From: Bradyrhizobium paxllaeri
GTDB lineage: Bacteria; Pseudomonadota; Alphaproteobacteria; Rhizobiales; Xanthobacteraceae
Assembly: GCF_001693515.2 (NCBI RefSeq)
Contig: NZ_CP042968.1
Location: 1,116,001 to 1,180,000 of the forward strand
Length of the DNA stretch: 64,000 nt
Direction: 5' to 3'
A program made the position numbers and the translations under genes. Positions 43,901 to 51,729 of the stretch are shown here, piece by piece (within the stretch, counting starts at the first letter, position 1; each line of letters begins with the position of its first letter). Under the pieces are notes generated by a model that was given only the letters and a program-made list of their open reading frames with translations, made no database searches and was not told where the DNA came from.

Positions 43901-44122
43901 CTGAATTGGACGGCGTCGGTCAGGAACCAGAAGCACTTTCTGAAATTCGTTTGGAAAGAGAGGGGCGGGCCGCGCATCGAGGAACCCGATCACATCGGCT
44001 TCGGAACCGCTGCGATCGATCGCGGCGTTCCCGAAGCGGACGTCAAGCGCGAGTTTTCGTCGGAGGGACTGGTGTTCACGATCGAGTTTCCGATGAAGGA
44101 GGCGAATGCCTCGAAGCCGTAA
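40961..44122 (+). CDS. CheB-CheR-PAS-HWE histidine kinase fusion
   Basis: 1053 residues from the ATG at 40961; a GTG at 40982 is also possible, and the longer upstream frame runs into the divergent CheB gene. CheB domain: G-A-S-A-G-G (S33), V-V-I-H (H60), T-G-A-G-S-D-G. CheR follows at about 225-480, with W-V-A-G-C-A-T-G-E-E-A-Y-T for SAM and S-C-R-N-L-L-I-Y-L. Then a PAS-like region, a coiled coil of E-E-L/N-E-E-L repeats (about 660-730) and a second PAS. The HWE kinase has E-L-T-H-R-V-K-N-T-L and a late H-E-L-A-T-N-A-A-K-Y-G-A-L-S. A phosphotransfer sensor combining methyl-group chemistry with kinase output; no receiver domain is visible. Confidence 0.92.
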   Translation: MPYRGIQVIENNEKNGRLTTNGAKPIVVGMGASAGGVKALQAFFQALPDEPGAAFVVVIHLDPDRPSEMAAILGLRTKMPVVQVGAPQRMEVNHVYVISPNRRLQITDSEIAASEFVEPRGKRAPIDLFFRSLAEQHGDGFAVILTGAGSDGAIGIKAVKESGGLILVQDPGEAEHDSMPRSAISTGIVDFVLPLSELANRLVELIKDKESFGAAAPRQFSEDILRRILAHVRVRTGHDFAKYKRATVVRRIARRMQVMRCDDPAEYYNLLRDHADEATALLGDLLISVTTFFRDAEVFDALKDDVLPQLFQISQPSEPIRVWVAGCATGEEAYTIAMLLLEEASRHDLRPPIQIFGSDLDPRSLAVAREGRYPAAIEADINEERLRRFFVREGEQFRVRQELRDTVLFASHSVLKDPPFSRINLISCRNLLIYLDRELQQQVCSTFHYALNPGGFLLVGSSETADSPPGLFRTVDRKARIYQSTVQGGDKPRLLPRLLGSMGALQDHAASARASLAPSAMLSEAASHRKAIEKVAPPSVLVDSTHRVIHLSENAGRYLQPSGGPLSGDVVDLVRPELRFELRSALHRVFENPKPSLSLPILVRFNGSSHRVLLHVKPILEDDGERPHEAVVVFIEGEAVDPASMQDFDKTGGVDEVVRRLTEELQLTQGRLRSTREESEATNEELRAANEELQSINEEYRSTSEELETSKEELQSINEELQTVNTELKLKLEAVSRGHSDLQNLMAATDFGTLFLDASLRIKRFTQQVTDLISITPNDEGRPVTDFAHRLEYDDLVKDAQSVLSHLAPITREVRSRLGRWFDIRLRPYRTVDDKIDGVVITFVDITDRKAWETRQALLLGELTHRVKNTLTVVQSIAHLSLRSAASPSEFVAQFDGRLSALAKSHNLLVESDWEGVDLRALVRQQLEPYMVGGRDRLQIEGEPVVLPPDLASPFGLVLHELATNAAKYGALSQTDGKVFLNWTASVRNQKHFLKFVWKERGGPRIEEPDHIGFGTAAIDRGVPEADVKREFSSEGLVFTIEFPMKEANASKP

Positions 44123-44254
44123 GCTGCTGGGACTTTGCGAAGTCGTGTGCTTGCCGGTGGCCTGATGTTGGAGACTATTGACGCGTCCCGACGACGTAGG
44201 CCCGGTGGGCAGGCTCTTCGGAGGGAACCAAACGTCCGTGCGACAGGAGGAATC

Positions 44255-44635
44255 ATGCCACTGTATTATTTTATCCTGAAGGCGGGGCGTCACACCTATC
44301 CGGACAGCGAGGGCCAGGAATTTCCCGATGAAGCCAGCGCGCAGGCGCATGCCCACGCCGTCGCGCACGACCTCATGCGCAATCGGGAGATCAAGACCAA
44401 TCACTGGCGCATCCAGGTCTGCAACGACTATCTTGAGCCGCGCTATGAATGTCTGTTCGCCGATATCGATCAGACCTTTCAAAATTACGGCGAATTCCGT
44501 ACGTCCGTAGCGGCAGTGGCGCGGACCACGGCTGCGCTCGGCGACGCGCTGCGAGGAATCGATGCCGGCATGGCCGACTTGCGGCAAATACTCAGTCGAA
44601 TGGATTTTATCATATCCAGCCGCCCCTCGCAGTGA
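44255..44635 (+). CDS. DUF6894-type small protein
   Basis: 126 residues from the ATG at 44255 with a strong CAGGAGG site. The N-terminal unit Y-Y-F-I-L-K-A-G-R-H-T-Y-P-D-S-E-G-Q-E-F-P-D-E-A-S-A and the helix A-H-A-V-A-H-D-L-M-R-N fit the DUF6894 pattern common in rhizobia. It continues W-R-I-Q-V-C-N-D-Y-L-E. A helical C-terminal extension of about 55 residues is additional. No function is known. It follows the fusion kinase by about 130 bases. Confidence 0.75.
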   Translation: MPLYYFILKAGRHTYPDSEGQEFPDEASAQAHAHAVAHDLMRNREIKTNHWRIQVCNDYLEPRYECLFADIDQTFQNYGEFRTSVAAVARTTAALGDALRGIDAGMADLRQILSRMDFIISSRPSQ

Positions 44636-44733
44636 GCCGTATGCGTTGACAGCCGGGATCGAGTGAACGGCCGGCTTTGGTGCTGCAGATGCAGGCTGGG
44701 CCTAAAAATATTGGTCAAGCCATGAAATAATGA

Positions 44734-44752
44734 CCTGCGAATACCTCGCAGG
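44734..44752. terminator. Hairpin CCTGCGA-ATACC-TCGCAGG
   Basis: A perfect 7-base stem and 5-base loop in the 184-base gap after the DUF6894 gene. No T-run follows, so it may be a weak terminator or a processing site. Confidence 0.45.
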
Positions 44753-44819
44753 GTGAATTGGCGTCGAGGCCCGGCGATGGCACATTGCGGATGAACAGGG
44801 CATCTGCAAGGGGGCGGGC

Positions 44820-45551
44820 TTGACCGCGGACGCATTCATTCACCTGCCCGACCTGCGAACGCGGGTTACGCATCCGGAAAAGTCGCTGCTGCGGCTGACA
44901 CCGGAAATGTTTGCGATGTGGGAGCAGCGGGCGCGGGCCGCGGGATGGCCGGTTGCCTGGCGGCTGCCGGATGAAGAGATCGAAACGTCTCGGCTTTCCG
45001 TGCTTGGCAATCATCCTGATGGCGACGATCTCTGGATCTATTGCTACGGCTCGCTGATGTGGGACCCCGGCTTTCATTTCGCCGAGGTGAGACTCGCCGA
45101 CGTCGAGGACTATCAGCGCCGCTTCACGCTGAAGATCAATCTCGGCCGCGGATCGAATGACTATCCGGCGCTGATGCTGTCGCTGGAGCCGGGCTAGGGA
45201 TGTTGCCGGGGATTGGCGTTTCGTATCGCTGCCGATTCTGTGCATGCGGAAACCGCGATACTCTGGCGCCGCGAGATGCTGCGCGGCGGCTATGCGCCGG
45301 CGATGGTGCCGATGCAGACGCCGCAGGGACCGATCACGGCGCTTGCCTTCGCCTCGAACCGTGCGCATCCGAGCTATGTCGGCGAACTGCCGCTTGCCGA
45401 GACTGCAGCGATGATCGCAAGCGGGAAGGGCGTGCTCGGCACCAACCGGGAATACCTCGTGCAACTGGCGACGCAGCTCGCCGCGTTGGGAATCGAGGAC
45501 CCGTATGTCGAACAGTTGCATGCGCGGATGGAAGCGGGCTCGGCCGCGTAG
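44820..45551 (+). pseudogene. ChaC-like gamma-glutamylcyclotransferase gene interrupted by an in-frame amber codon
   Basis: A TTG start at 44820 leads M-T-A-D-A-F..., then W-I-Y-C-Y-G-S-L-M-W-D-P-G-F-H-F (the Y-G-S-L-M-W nucleotide-like motif of ChaC). The frame continues to L-S-L-E-P-G and a TAG at 45195-45197. With no frame change it goes on to G-C-C-R-G-L-A-F-R-I-A-A-D-S-V-H-A-E-T-A-I-L-W, M-V-P-M-Q-T-P-Q-G and Y-V-G-E-L-P-L-A. ChaC enzymes split glutathione to 5-oxoproline and Cys-Gly. Both halves are well conserved, so the break is recent, or the amber is read through. The final TAG lies in the palindromic repeat that follows. Confidence 0.85.
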
Positions 45552-45642
45552 GGTGGGCAAAGGAGCGATAGCGACGTGTCCACCGTCCATCAACGGTCTC
45601 GCGCTGCTCGATGGTGGGCACGCTTCGCTTTGCCCACCCTAC
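45548..45642. repeat. Palindromic repeat GTAGGGTGGGCAAAG...CTTTGCCCACCCTAC
   Basis: A 95-bp element bounded by a perfect 15-base inverted repeat (45548-45562 and 45628-45642), with internal hairpin arms in between. The sequence type is common as a dispersed repeat in Bradyrhizobium-like genomes. Its first bases supply the TAG that ends the ChaC-like gene. Confidence 0.85.
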
Positions 45643-45798
45643 GCATCTATCCGTCCGCGCACTCTCGCGCCCAGAGGATCCGGAGCAGGATTGGGGAGCA
45701 GGATTGCACTGGGTCCGCCATCTCCGGCCCATGTCGTACATCATCGCAAGGTGCGAGGATCGAGCGCACACGAGAGCCCAGCGCGTCGCCAATTGCCG

Positions 45799-46377
45799 CT
45801 AGCGCGGGTTAGTTGAAGCGACACGCTTGGAAGCAAAAGCGTTTCTGACGGTGGAGGTCAACTTCGTCCAAGTGCACGACAGCGATCCTTTGATCGCGCA
45901 CGGCTCCAGTTTCGATGGTGGTGTAGTTGGACGGCGCAAGTTGATGGGCATCGGCAATTCGGTGACACTAGGCTGTTCGGTGACACGAGGCTGTTCGGCG
46001 GCCAGTTGCTGAACCTCGGCCAAAGCTGCCTCACGCCGCTGCAATTCAAGGAAGCGCCCATATTGCGAATAGATCTGTGCGCGCTCGTTCGCTGTCGGGT
46101 TCGGACCAGCTATGTCAAAGCTGCGGTTCTGCAATAAATCATAGTAGGCATAACCACCGTCCGCTTTTCGTCGCCCGGCAAAACGCGCGCCGCAATCCAT
46201 GATCCGCGCAACGCGCTCGTCGCCCGGAAACATCCTTCGGGTCCACTCCGCGCATTCCTCAAAGTCCCGCGCCGCTGGGGACGAAGGGACGCTGAGCCTG
46301 ATCGTGATAACCACTAGTGCCGCCACTGCAACAAGAGTTGCAGGTAGCTTTTCTGGGACAGCCCTTGCCGCAGACAT
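45799..46377 (-). CDS. Hypothetical anchored/secreted protein
   Basis: 192 residues from the ATG at 46377 (an ATG at 46404 adds nine). One N-terminal hydrophobic segment (PATLVAVAALVVITIRL) is followed by a conserved soluble unit: F-E-E-C-A-E-W-T-R-R-M-F-P-G-D-E-R-V-A-R-I-M-D-C-G-A-R-F and G-G-Y-A-Y-Y-D-L-L-Q-N-R. The pairs of cysteines may form disulphides. The tail is variable, with short repeats (EQPRVTEQPSVTELP). No known family. It resembles secreted proteins of this genus. Cysteine pairing and one anchor suggest the periplasm. Confidence 0.55.
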   Translation of the reverse strand: MSAARAVPEKLPATLVAVAALVVITIRLSVPSSPAARDFEECAEWTRRMFPGDERVARIMDCGARFAGRRKADGGYAYYDLLQNRSFDIAGPNPTANERAQIYSQYGRFLELQRREAALAEVQQLAAEQPRVTEQPSVTELPMPINLRRPTTPPSKLEPCAIKGSLSCTWTKLTSTVRNAFASKRVASTNPR

Positions 46378-46404
46378 GCCAAGATATTTTCCCCGCCACG
46401 CCAC

Positions 46405-46910
46405 AGTTGCGACTTCTAAGGAGTTTTTCGCCGCAATCCTATGGCGCGCCAGTCACAGCAAGGCTTTTTTTTGACGCGACTGAGGCGCGGACTTGTAGGG
46501 ATCCTGTTGCGCGGCGCTTCTCACCGCCGACTGATTTGCTTTGTGCGCAAGCACAATTTCAGGCGGTTACGTGCGACAAATCAACCCGAAGGGCAAATCA
46601 CTTCTGATTTTCAGAAATGGCGTCAAGCCCGGGAATCAAAAATATTCCGCTTTCGTTCCCGCCCAAATCAGTCGCATAACTCCGCTCGTCTCGCCGCGGA
46701 TGAGGGGCGCTCGCGATCGTCACGAACGTGCGGTGAGATGCGATGGACGTGGATGGCGCGCTGGACGTACGCGCCTGACGCGTACGGTGAAGTCGTGTGG
46801 TCCTGATGTTCGCGGTGCTGGCATCAAGTCCCGGAAGCGAGGCTTCTCGGGGCGACGGTGGCAAAAAAGCCGTTCGCCGGGGAGCAACTGTGTTGATGTA
46901 GCCCTGTGAT
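46405..46910. other. Intergenic stretch before the IS110 element, no supported gene
   Basis: Several overlapping frames exist on both strands, but none has a clean start or protein pattern. The Arg-rich composition of their products suggests repetitive non-coding or degraded DNA. A fossil of mobile DNA is likely, but I cannot identify a family. Confidence 0.4.
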
Positions 46911-48200
46911 CGGCTGGCCTCAAGGCTGGCGCTACGCGCCACCGCCTCCGGCGGCTGACGGCCTTGACCCCATCCGCTCACCGGTCTTTAGGCTGGGCAT
47001 GCGCTCGGCGGAAGCCGAGCGGGGTCGCTCACTTTGTAGCGGTTGGCGTCCCATTTTTGGCGTCGCGCGATCATGGTGTTGAGGATGACGATGAGCTTGC
47101 GCATACAGGCGGTGAGCGCAACCTTCGGCTCCTTTCCCTTGGCGATCAGGCGGTCATAGAACGCCTTGAGCACGGGGTTGTGCTGGGTCGCAGCTCCCAT
47201 GCAAGGCATGTAGAAGAGGTTGCGGGCCTTTCGGCGTCCGCCCTTGATGTGGCGGTTGCCCCGCCGTTGGCCACTATCGTCATCGTAAGGTGCTACCCCC
47301 AACAAGGCCGCGACGATATTGTCGTTCACCTGGCCCAGTTCCGGCATCGTCGCGATCAGTCCGGCGGAAGTGATCTTGCCAAGTCCCGGCACGCTCTCGA
47401 TGATCTCGGCGAGCTCGGCAAAATGCGGTGTCGCTTTGACCTGGGCTGCGATCGCAGTATCGAGCTTGGCGACTTCGACGGCAATCTTCTTCAAGAGCCG
47501 CGCCTGCATTTTCTGCACGACGTCCGGCACGGAATGCTCGCCACTGTTTTTCAAGCTAGTCTGTAGATCGAGCAGTCCTTGGCGTGCATTGACGATCTTG
47601 ACCAACCTCTCGCGTGCCGCGTCGTAGGCTTGGCCCGGTGCTTCGGTGAAGGTCTCGGCGAACCAGGCGATCATCTCCGCATCGATCGGATCGTTCTTGG
47701 CGAGGCGTCCGGCCGAGCGGGCGAAGCTGCGCACCCGCTTCGGGTCGACGATCCGGACTTCGATGCGGGCCTCGCGCAGCGCCTTGGCCCAGTCCTGCTC
47801 ATAACCGCCGGAAGCCTCCATGGCTGCCTTGCCGCCCCTGTGTTTGCGAAGCCAGCGGATCAGGGCGCGCTGCCCCTCCGCGGTACTTGGGAACGTCTGC
47901 CATTGAGACAGCGAGCGAATGCACGCATCCACCTTGTCCTTGGCCACATCAATACCGACGACAACGACCTCATCTTGTGCCATCATCCACTCCCTTCCTT
48001 GCTCGGTTCGGGCTCGAAGCCCGTGCAACTGTTCGGGTTGAGGAAGACCACCGGATCTGTCCCTCGCTCCCCGACAGGCTCTCGGCCTTTGAGCACGAAC
48101 GGGATCAGATCCAGCGACGGGCGGTTGGTCAGAACCGCCCGTTCGCACATTCTGGCAGATTTTGCGGACACAAGAGCACGTATAAGCCGTAAACCCATTG
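46911..48200 (-). mobile_element. IS110-family insertion sequence, approximate limits
   Basis: The transposase gene at 46988-47986 is intact. The limits given are estimates: IS110-type elements lack obvious inverted ends, and I could not find duplicated target DNA. The upstream non-coding part (about 47987-48200) is the usual place for the structured RNA of IS110 elements. It contains a short perfect hairpin, CGGGCT-CGA-AGCCCG, at 48009-48023. Confidence 0.55.
46988..47986 (-). CDS. IS110-family transposase (DEDD type)
   Basis: 332 residues from the ATG at 47986 with an AAGGAAGGGAG ribosome binding site; the longer frame upstream is non-coding. The RuvC-like N-terminal domain shows V-V-V-G-I-D-V-A-K-D-K-V-D, A-M-E-A-S-G-G-Y-E and K-N-D-P-I-D-A-E-M-I-A, the D-E-D-D pattern. 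The C-terminal domain has S-V-P-G-L-G-K-I-T-S-A-G and A-L-L-G-V-A-P-Y-D-D-D-S-G, plus G-R-R-K-A-R-N-L-F-Y-M. It appears full-length and may be active. Recombinases of this family use a structured RNA to choose their target. Confidence 0.93.
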   Translation of the reverse strand: MMAQDEVVVVGIDVAKDKVDACIRSLSQWQTFPSTAEGQRALIRWLRKHRGGKAAMEASGGYEQDWAKALREARIEVRIVDPKRVRSFARSAGRLAKNDPIDAEMIAWFAETFTEAPGQAYDAARERLVKIVNARQGLLDLQTSLKNSGEHSVPDVVQKMQARLLKKIAVEVAKLDTAIAAQVKATPHFAELAEIIESVPGLGKITSAGLIATMPELGQVNDNIVAALLGVAPYDDDSGQRRGNRHIKGGRRKARNLFYMPCMGAATQHNPVLKAFYDRLIAKGKEPKVALTACMRKLIVILNTMIARRQKWDANRYKVSDPARLPPSACPA

Positions 48201-48311
48201 CGCAGGGAAGGCCGGGATGCTCCCGCCAAACCTGTATGCTCGTGTGCCGCATTTCCTTACGCACATTGCACACGAGACCGCGGGTGCGGCGCGCACCCGG
48301 TCTTCCCTGCG
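48201..48311. repeat. 111-bp element with 16-base terminal inverted repeats
   Basis: CGCAGGGAAGGCCGGG at 48201 and CCCGGTCTTCCCTGCG ending at 48311 are inverted copies with one mismatch. The interior (GTATGCTCGTGTGC...GCACACGAGACC) is also partly palindromic. It abuts the upstream end of the IS110 element. It is similar in kind to repeats scattered in Bradyrhizobium-like genomes. Confidence 0.8.
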
Positions 48312-48498
48312 CCCTCGATCTCGATGAGGGCAAACGAGATGCAAACCTCGGGCGAATGGCGTCGCGAGAATGCCGCCGCATTTTCCGATTTCGCAACGCA
48401 GACCGGCTTGCTGACGCAAGTGCAAAGCCCGGATAATTGTTATAGTGCAGCGACCGCGCACGAAGCGTCGCCGCAAAAGAGCAAGAACGGGGAAGCGC

Positions 48499-50172
48499 AT
48501 GACCGGGGAGATCAAGCCGCATTATGAGGTCGTCGTCGTTGGCGCCGGCGTCTCGGGCATTTACCAGATCAAGCGGCTGGCGGACCTCGGGGTGGATGCC
48601 CTCGTGCTCGACGCCGCGCCCGATCTCGGCGGGACCTGGTACTGGAACCGCTATCCCGGCGCGCGCTTCGATTCCGAGAGCTATACCTACGGCTATTCGT
48701 TCTCGAAGGAACTGCTGAACGAGTGGCACTGGAAGGAGCGCTTTTCGGCGCAGCCGGAGAATCTGCGCTATCTCAACTACGTCACCGACAAGTTCGATTT
48801 GCGCAAATACATGCGGTTCAACCGCAGGGTCGTGGTGGCGGTGTTCGACGAGGCCAGCCATCGGTGGCGGCTGAAGCTCGACAATGGGCGCGAACTCTCC
48901 TGCCGCTTCCTCATTCTTGCAGTCGGATTGCTCTCGATACCGACGCTGCCGCGGCTGGAGGGGATGGAGGCGTTCAAGGGGCGTTCGTTTCATACCTTCA
49001 ACTGGCCGCACGAGCCGGTCGAGCTGGCCGGCAAGAAGGTCGGCATCATCGGCACCGGCGCCACCGCGATCCAGGTGATCGGCGAGATTGCCGACAAGGT
49101 CGGTGAACTCACGGTGTTTCAGCGACGGCCGAACTGGAGCGCGCCGCTCAACAACGGCCCGATCTCGGACGCGGAGATGGCTGACATCCGCTCGCGCTAT
49201 GACGACATCTTCGCCGCCTGCCGGCGCACGCCCGGCGGCTTCGAGCACGAGCCCGACAGGCGCGGCTTCTACGAAGCCACCCGCGAGGAGCGTGTCGCGC
49301 TGTGGGACAAGCTCTATGACGAGCCCGGCTTCGGCATATGGTTGAGCAATTTTCGCGAGATATTTACCGACGAGGCGGCCAACGCCGAATTCTCCGCCTA
49401 CATCGCCGAGCGTATCCGACAGCGGGTGAAGGATCCGGCGACGGCGGAAAAGCTGATCCCCAGGGATCACGGTTTTGGCGTGCAGCGGGTGCCGCTGGAG
49501 ACCAATTATTTCGAGGCCTATAACCGTGACAATGTGCATCTCGTCGACATCAGCGAGACGCCGATCGAGCGGGTGACCGAAACCGGCTTGCGCACCAGTG
49601 CGCGCGATTACGAACTCGACATTCTCGTCTACTCCACCGGCTTCGACGCCATCACCGGCGCATTCGATGCGATCGATATCACCGGCGTCGGCGGGGTGAA
49701 GCTTGCCGACCACTGGTGCGACGGACCCTCGACCTTTCTCGGCATGATGGCGCACGGCTTTCCGAACCTGCTGATGCCGACCGGACCGCAGAGCGGTTCG
49801 GCGTCGACGAACTTTCCGCGCGGCATCGAGAATGGTGTCGGCTGGTGCATGGGGCTGCTCGCCCACATGTGGGACCGCGGCCATACGCGGGCCGAGCCGA
49901 CGGCCGAAGCGCAGGCGCGTTGGACGGCGCACGTGACCAAGATGTATGCCATCATGCTGATGCGCAAAGCCAAGTCGTGGTTCACCGGGTATAATTCGAA
50001 CATCCCCGGCCATGAGCACGGCAAGACGCGCTACCTCGTCTATAATGGCGGCACGCCGAAATATGTCGCCGCCATCACCGAGGTTGCCGAGAAGGGATAT
50101 GAGGGAATCGTGTTCGATGCGCAGGCAGTGCCTTCGGCCACGCATCGGCCGCAAGCATCGAGGGCGGGGTAA
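48499..50172 (+). CDS. Baeyer-Villiger-type flavin monooxygenase
   Basis: 557 residues from the ATG at 48499. FAD site V-V-V-V-G-A-G-V-S-G-I-Y-Q, then [16 protein letters not shown]. The class fingerprint F-K-G-R-S-F-H-T-F-N-W-P is complete, with its histidine. The NADPH site is V-G-I-I-G-T-G-A-T-A-I-Q-V. The enzyme would insert oxygen next to a ketone carbonyl, giving an ester or lactone. The length suits type I BVMOs of the cyclohexanone or phenylacetone group; the substrate is unknown. No catabolic partner lies next to it. Confidence 0.92.
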   Translation: MTGEIKPHYEVVVVGAGVSGIYQIKRLADLGVDALVLDAAPDLGGTWYWNRYPGARFDSESYTYGYSFSKELLNEWHWKERFSAQPENLRYLNYVTDKFDLRKYMRFNRRVVVAVFDEASHRWRLKLDNGRELSCRFLILAVGLLSIPTLPRLEGMEAFKGRSFHTFNWPHEPVELAGKKVGIIGTGATAIQVIGEIADKVGELTVFQRRPNWSAPLNNGPISDAEMADIRSRYDDIFAACRRTPGGFEHEPDRRGFYEATREERVALWDKLYDEPGFGIWLSNFREIFTDEAANAEFSAYIAERIRQRVKDPATAEKLIPRDHGFGVQRVPLETNYFEAYNRDNVHLVDISETPIERVTETGLRTSARDYELDILVYSTGFDAITGAFDAIDITGVGGVKLADHWCDGPSTFLGMMAHGFPNLLMPTGPQSGSASTNFPRGIENGVGWCMGLLAHMWDRGHTRAEPTAEAQARWTAHVTKMYAIMLMRKAKSWFTGYNSNIPGHEHGKTRYLVYNGGTPKYVAAITEVAEKGYEGIVFDAQAVPSATHRPQASRAG

Positions 50173-50246
50173 ATCGCACTGAACTTCGCGCCGCCGGTTT
50201 GTGGCACGTAATCCGGCCAGCACCGACCGCTTCGCGGGAAAGGCCC

Positions 50247-50588
50247 ATGCGCAAGATCTCGATTCGTGGCTGGATTGAGCTCCCGTCGCCGCAACGGTTC
50301 GACGGCGCGACCGCGATCGTGGGACTCGATGATGTGACGTTGATCGACGCGGTGTCGACGCGGATCGCGGAGGTCGTCATCGAGGGGATCAGCGGAAGGC
50401 AGGATCGCATTCCCTTTCATCTGGAAGCACGCTGGGATTTCCGCTCGCGCGACAGCTATGTGCTGGCGGCGGAAATCCGGCGTTCGGGCCGGGACCGACT
50501 TGGTCCTGGCGACTTCCTGACGACGGTCGCCGTGCCCTGGACCGTCGACCAGACCGATGGCAATTCGGTGCCGGTTACGCGGATTTGA
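50247..50588 (+). CDS. YbaY/YscW-like protein without signal peptide
   Basis: 113 residues from the ATG at 50247 with GGGAAAGG before it. The beta-rich fold pattern is I-R-G-W-I-E-L-P-S-P-Q-R-F-D-G-A-T-A-I-V-G-L-D-D-V, then I-P-F-H-L-E-A-R-W-D and Y-V-L-A-A-E-I-R-R-S-G. This resembles the YbaY lipoprotein/YscW chaperone fold. Unlike YbaY it has no lipoprotein signal. The end overlaps the convergent gene at 50575-51708 by 14 bases. Function unknown. Confidence 0.65.
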   Translation: MRKISIRGWIELPSPQRFDGATAIVGLDDVTLIDAVSTRIAEVVIEGISGRQDRIPFHLEARWDFRSRDSYVLAAEIRRSGRDRLGPGDFLTTVAVPWTVDQTDGNSVPVTRI

Positions 50589-51708
50589 AGGCGGGAACGT
50601 TCCGGAGCGCGGTTGTCGACAAGGTCATATCAAGCGCGATCACAAGCTCGCCGAAAACCTGCGAGATCCGCTTGAGCTTTTCGATGTCGTCCGCCGAGAC
50701 TTGCAGGCTGGATTCGCCTTCCGCCGCCAGTTTTGCGTAGGTCCTGGCGCGATCGGCGAGATAGCCGATACCGGAACGAAACAGCGGCGCCCCCGACTTC
50801 GGAATATCCAGCAACAGCTTCAGCGCCTCCGGGTGCCGGCCGCTGCGCGCCAGATACTCGATGCGAACCGCGAGCGCGTCCGGAAGCCAGGGATAGGAAG
50901 CAACCAGATTGCCGGTCCACTCGTCCAGACCTTCGAGCTGATTGGCGCGTATCAGCACGTAGGCGCCAAGCGCCGCGCGAAGCGGGGATTGCTTTTTCGT
51001 CGCGTAATAGTCGGGCCGCGTGACCAGCGTGCGCGATATCGACCGCGCCTCGTCGGCCTTGCTGTTGTTGGCGAAGTCTAGCAACGAGTTCAGTTCGCCG
51101 TCGTGAAAGTCGAACTCGAGGGTGAGTTTGTCGGTCTTGAGGTCGAGCGACCATTCGACTGTCGTTGAACCGCCTTCGTCGATCGGAACGGCAAAATAGT
51201 TACATTGCTTCGATCTCTCGATTTCGATCCAGACCGCCTCCCGCGAGAACGGGATATCCAGGTTTGACCGGGTCGTAGGCTCTCGCTTGAGCGGGACCTG
51301 GGAGCTGGTACCGGCGATCTTGTCGGCCAGCCAGTTTCCGCGAACAACCGCAAACGACTGCCTGAAGAAATACTGCGTGACCGGGCGCGAAATCTCCCAC
51401 AATGAATCCGAAATCGTATTCGTGGTTTCCAGCCTGGGAGGAAAGGCGGCGTCCGGGCACGCGATGTTGAGCTGTTTGCTCTCACCGGGGCTGACGACGA
51501 CGACCTCGTCGACCGTGGACTGGTCGCCGTTGGGCAGCGTCGCGGTGACGTAGTAGCGCCCCGGCGGCACTTCCAGGCTATCGTCGCTGACTCCGCGTGC
51601 CCTGAGGACAAGCTTCTCGTCGCGCACCTCGATCGGCAAGGCGCCGCTCCACCTTTGGTTCGGCGGCGTGTCGAGCTTGAACGTGAGGGTTGCTTTGGGA
51701 TCGGCCAT
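50575..51708 (-). CDS. Beta-sandwich plus helical-repeat protein of the caspase locus
   Basis: 377 residues, last gene of the caspase locus, 21 bases after the caspase stop. Residues 1-85 look like a beta-sandwich (A-T-L-T-F-K-L-D-T-P-P-N, then E-V-P-P-G-R-Y-Y-V-T-A-T-L-P-N-G). Residues 95-200 are mixed and unrecognised. From about 205 on the protein is helical, with E-G-L-D-E-W-T, Y-P-W-L-P-D-A-L-A-V-R-I-E-Y-L-A-R-S-G-R-H-P-E-A-L-K-L-L-L, as in TPR-like repeats. There is no signal peptide or membrane segment. It may be a scaffold or substrate for the caspase. The P-x-G-x-Y-x-V pattern is also found in the caspase C-terminus. Confidence 0.7.
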   Translation of the reverse strand: MADPKATLTFKLDTPPNQRWSGALPIEVRDEKLVLRARGVSDDSLEVPPGRYYVTATLPNGDQSTVDEVVVVSPGESKQLNIACPDAAFPPRLETTNTISDSLWEISRPVTQYFFRQSFAVVRGNWLADKIAGTSSQVPLKREPTTRSNLDIPFSREAVWIEIERSKQCNYFAVPIDEGGSTTVEWSLDLKTDKLTLEFDFHDGELNSLLDFANNSKADEARSISRTLVTRPDYYATKKQSPLRAALGAYVLIRANQLEGLDEWTGNLVASYPWLPDALAVRIEYLARSGRHPEALKLLLDIPKSGAPLFRSGIGYLADRARTYAKLAAEGESSLQVSADDIEKLKRISQVFGELVIALDMTLSTTALRNVPAFKSA

Positions 51709-51729
51709 GACAACTTTCCTCAGCGAGGC

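Noticed and set aside
45548..45642. CRISPR-like repeat
   Set aside because: It is a single inverted repeat pair, not regularly spaced direct repeats with unique spacers; no cas genes are present.
46441..46909. Overlapping plus-strand frames before the IS110 element
   Set aside because: Arg-rich products with no start signal; three frames are open at once, which points to non-coding high-GC DNA.
47983..50223. 746-codon minus-strand frame over the BVMO gene and IS110 leader
   Set aside because: Antisense to an intact BVMO with all motifs; no protein pattern of its own.
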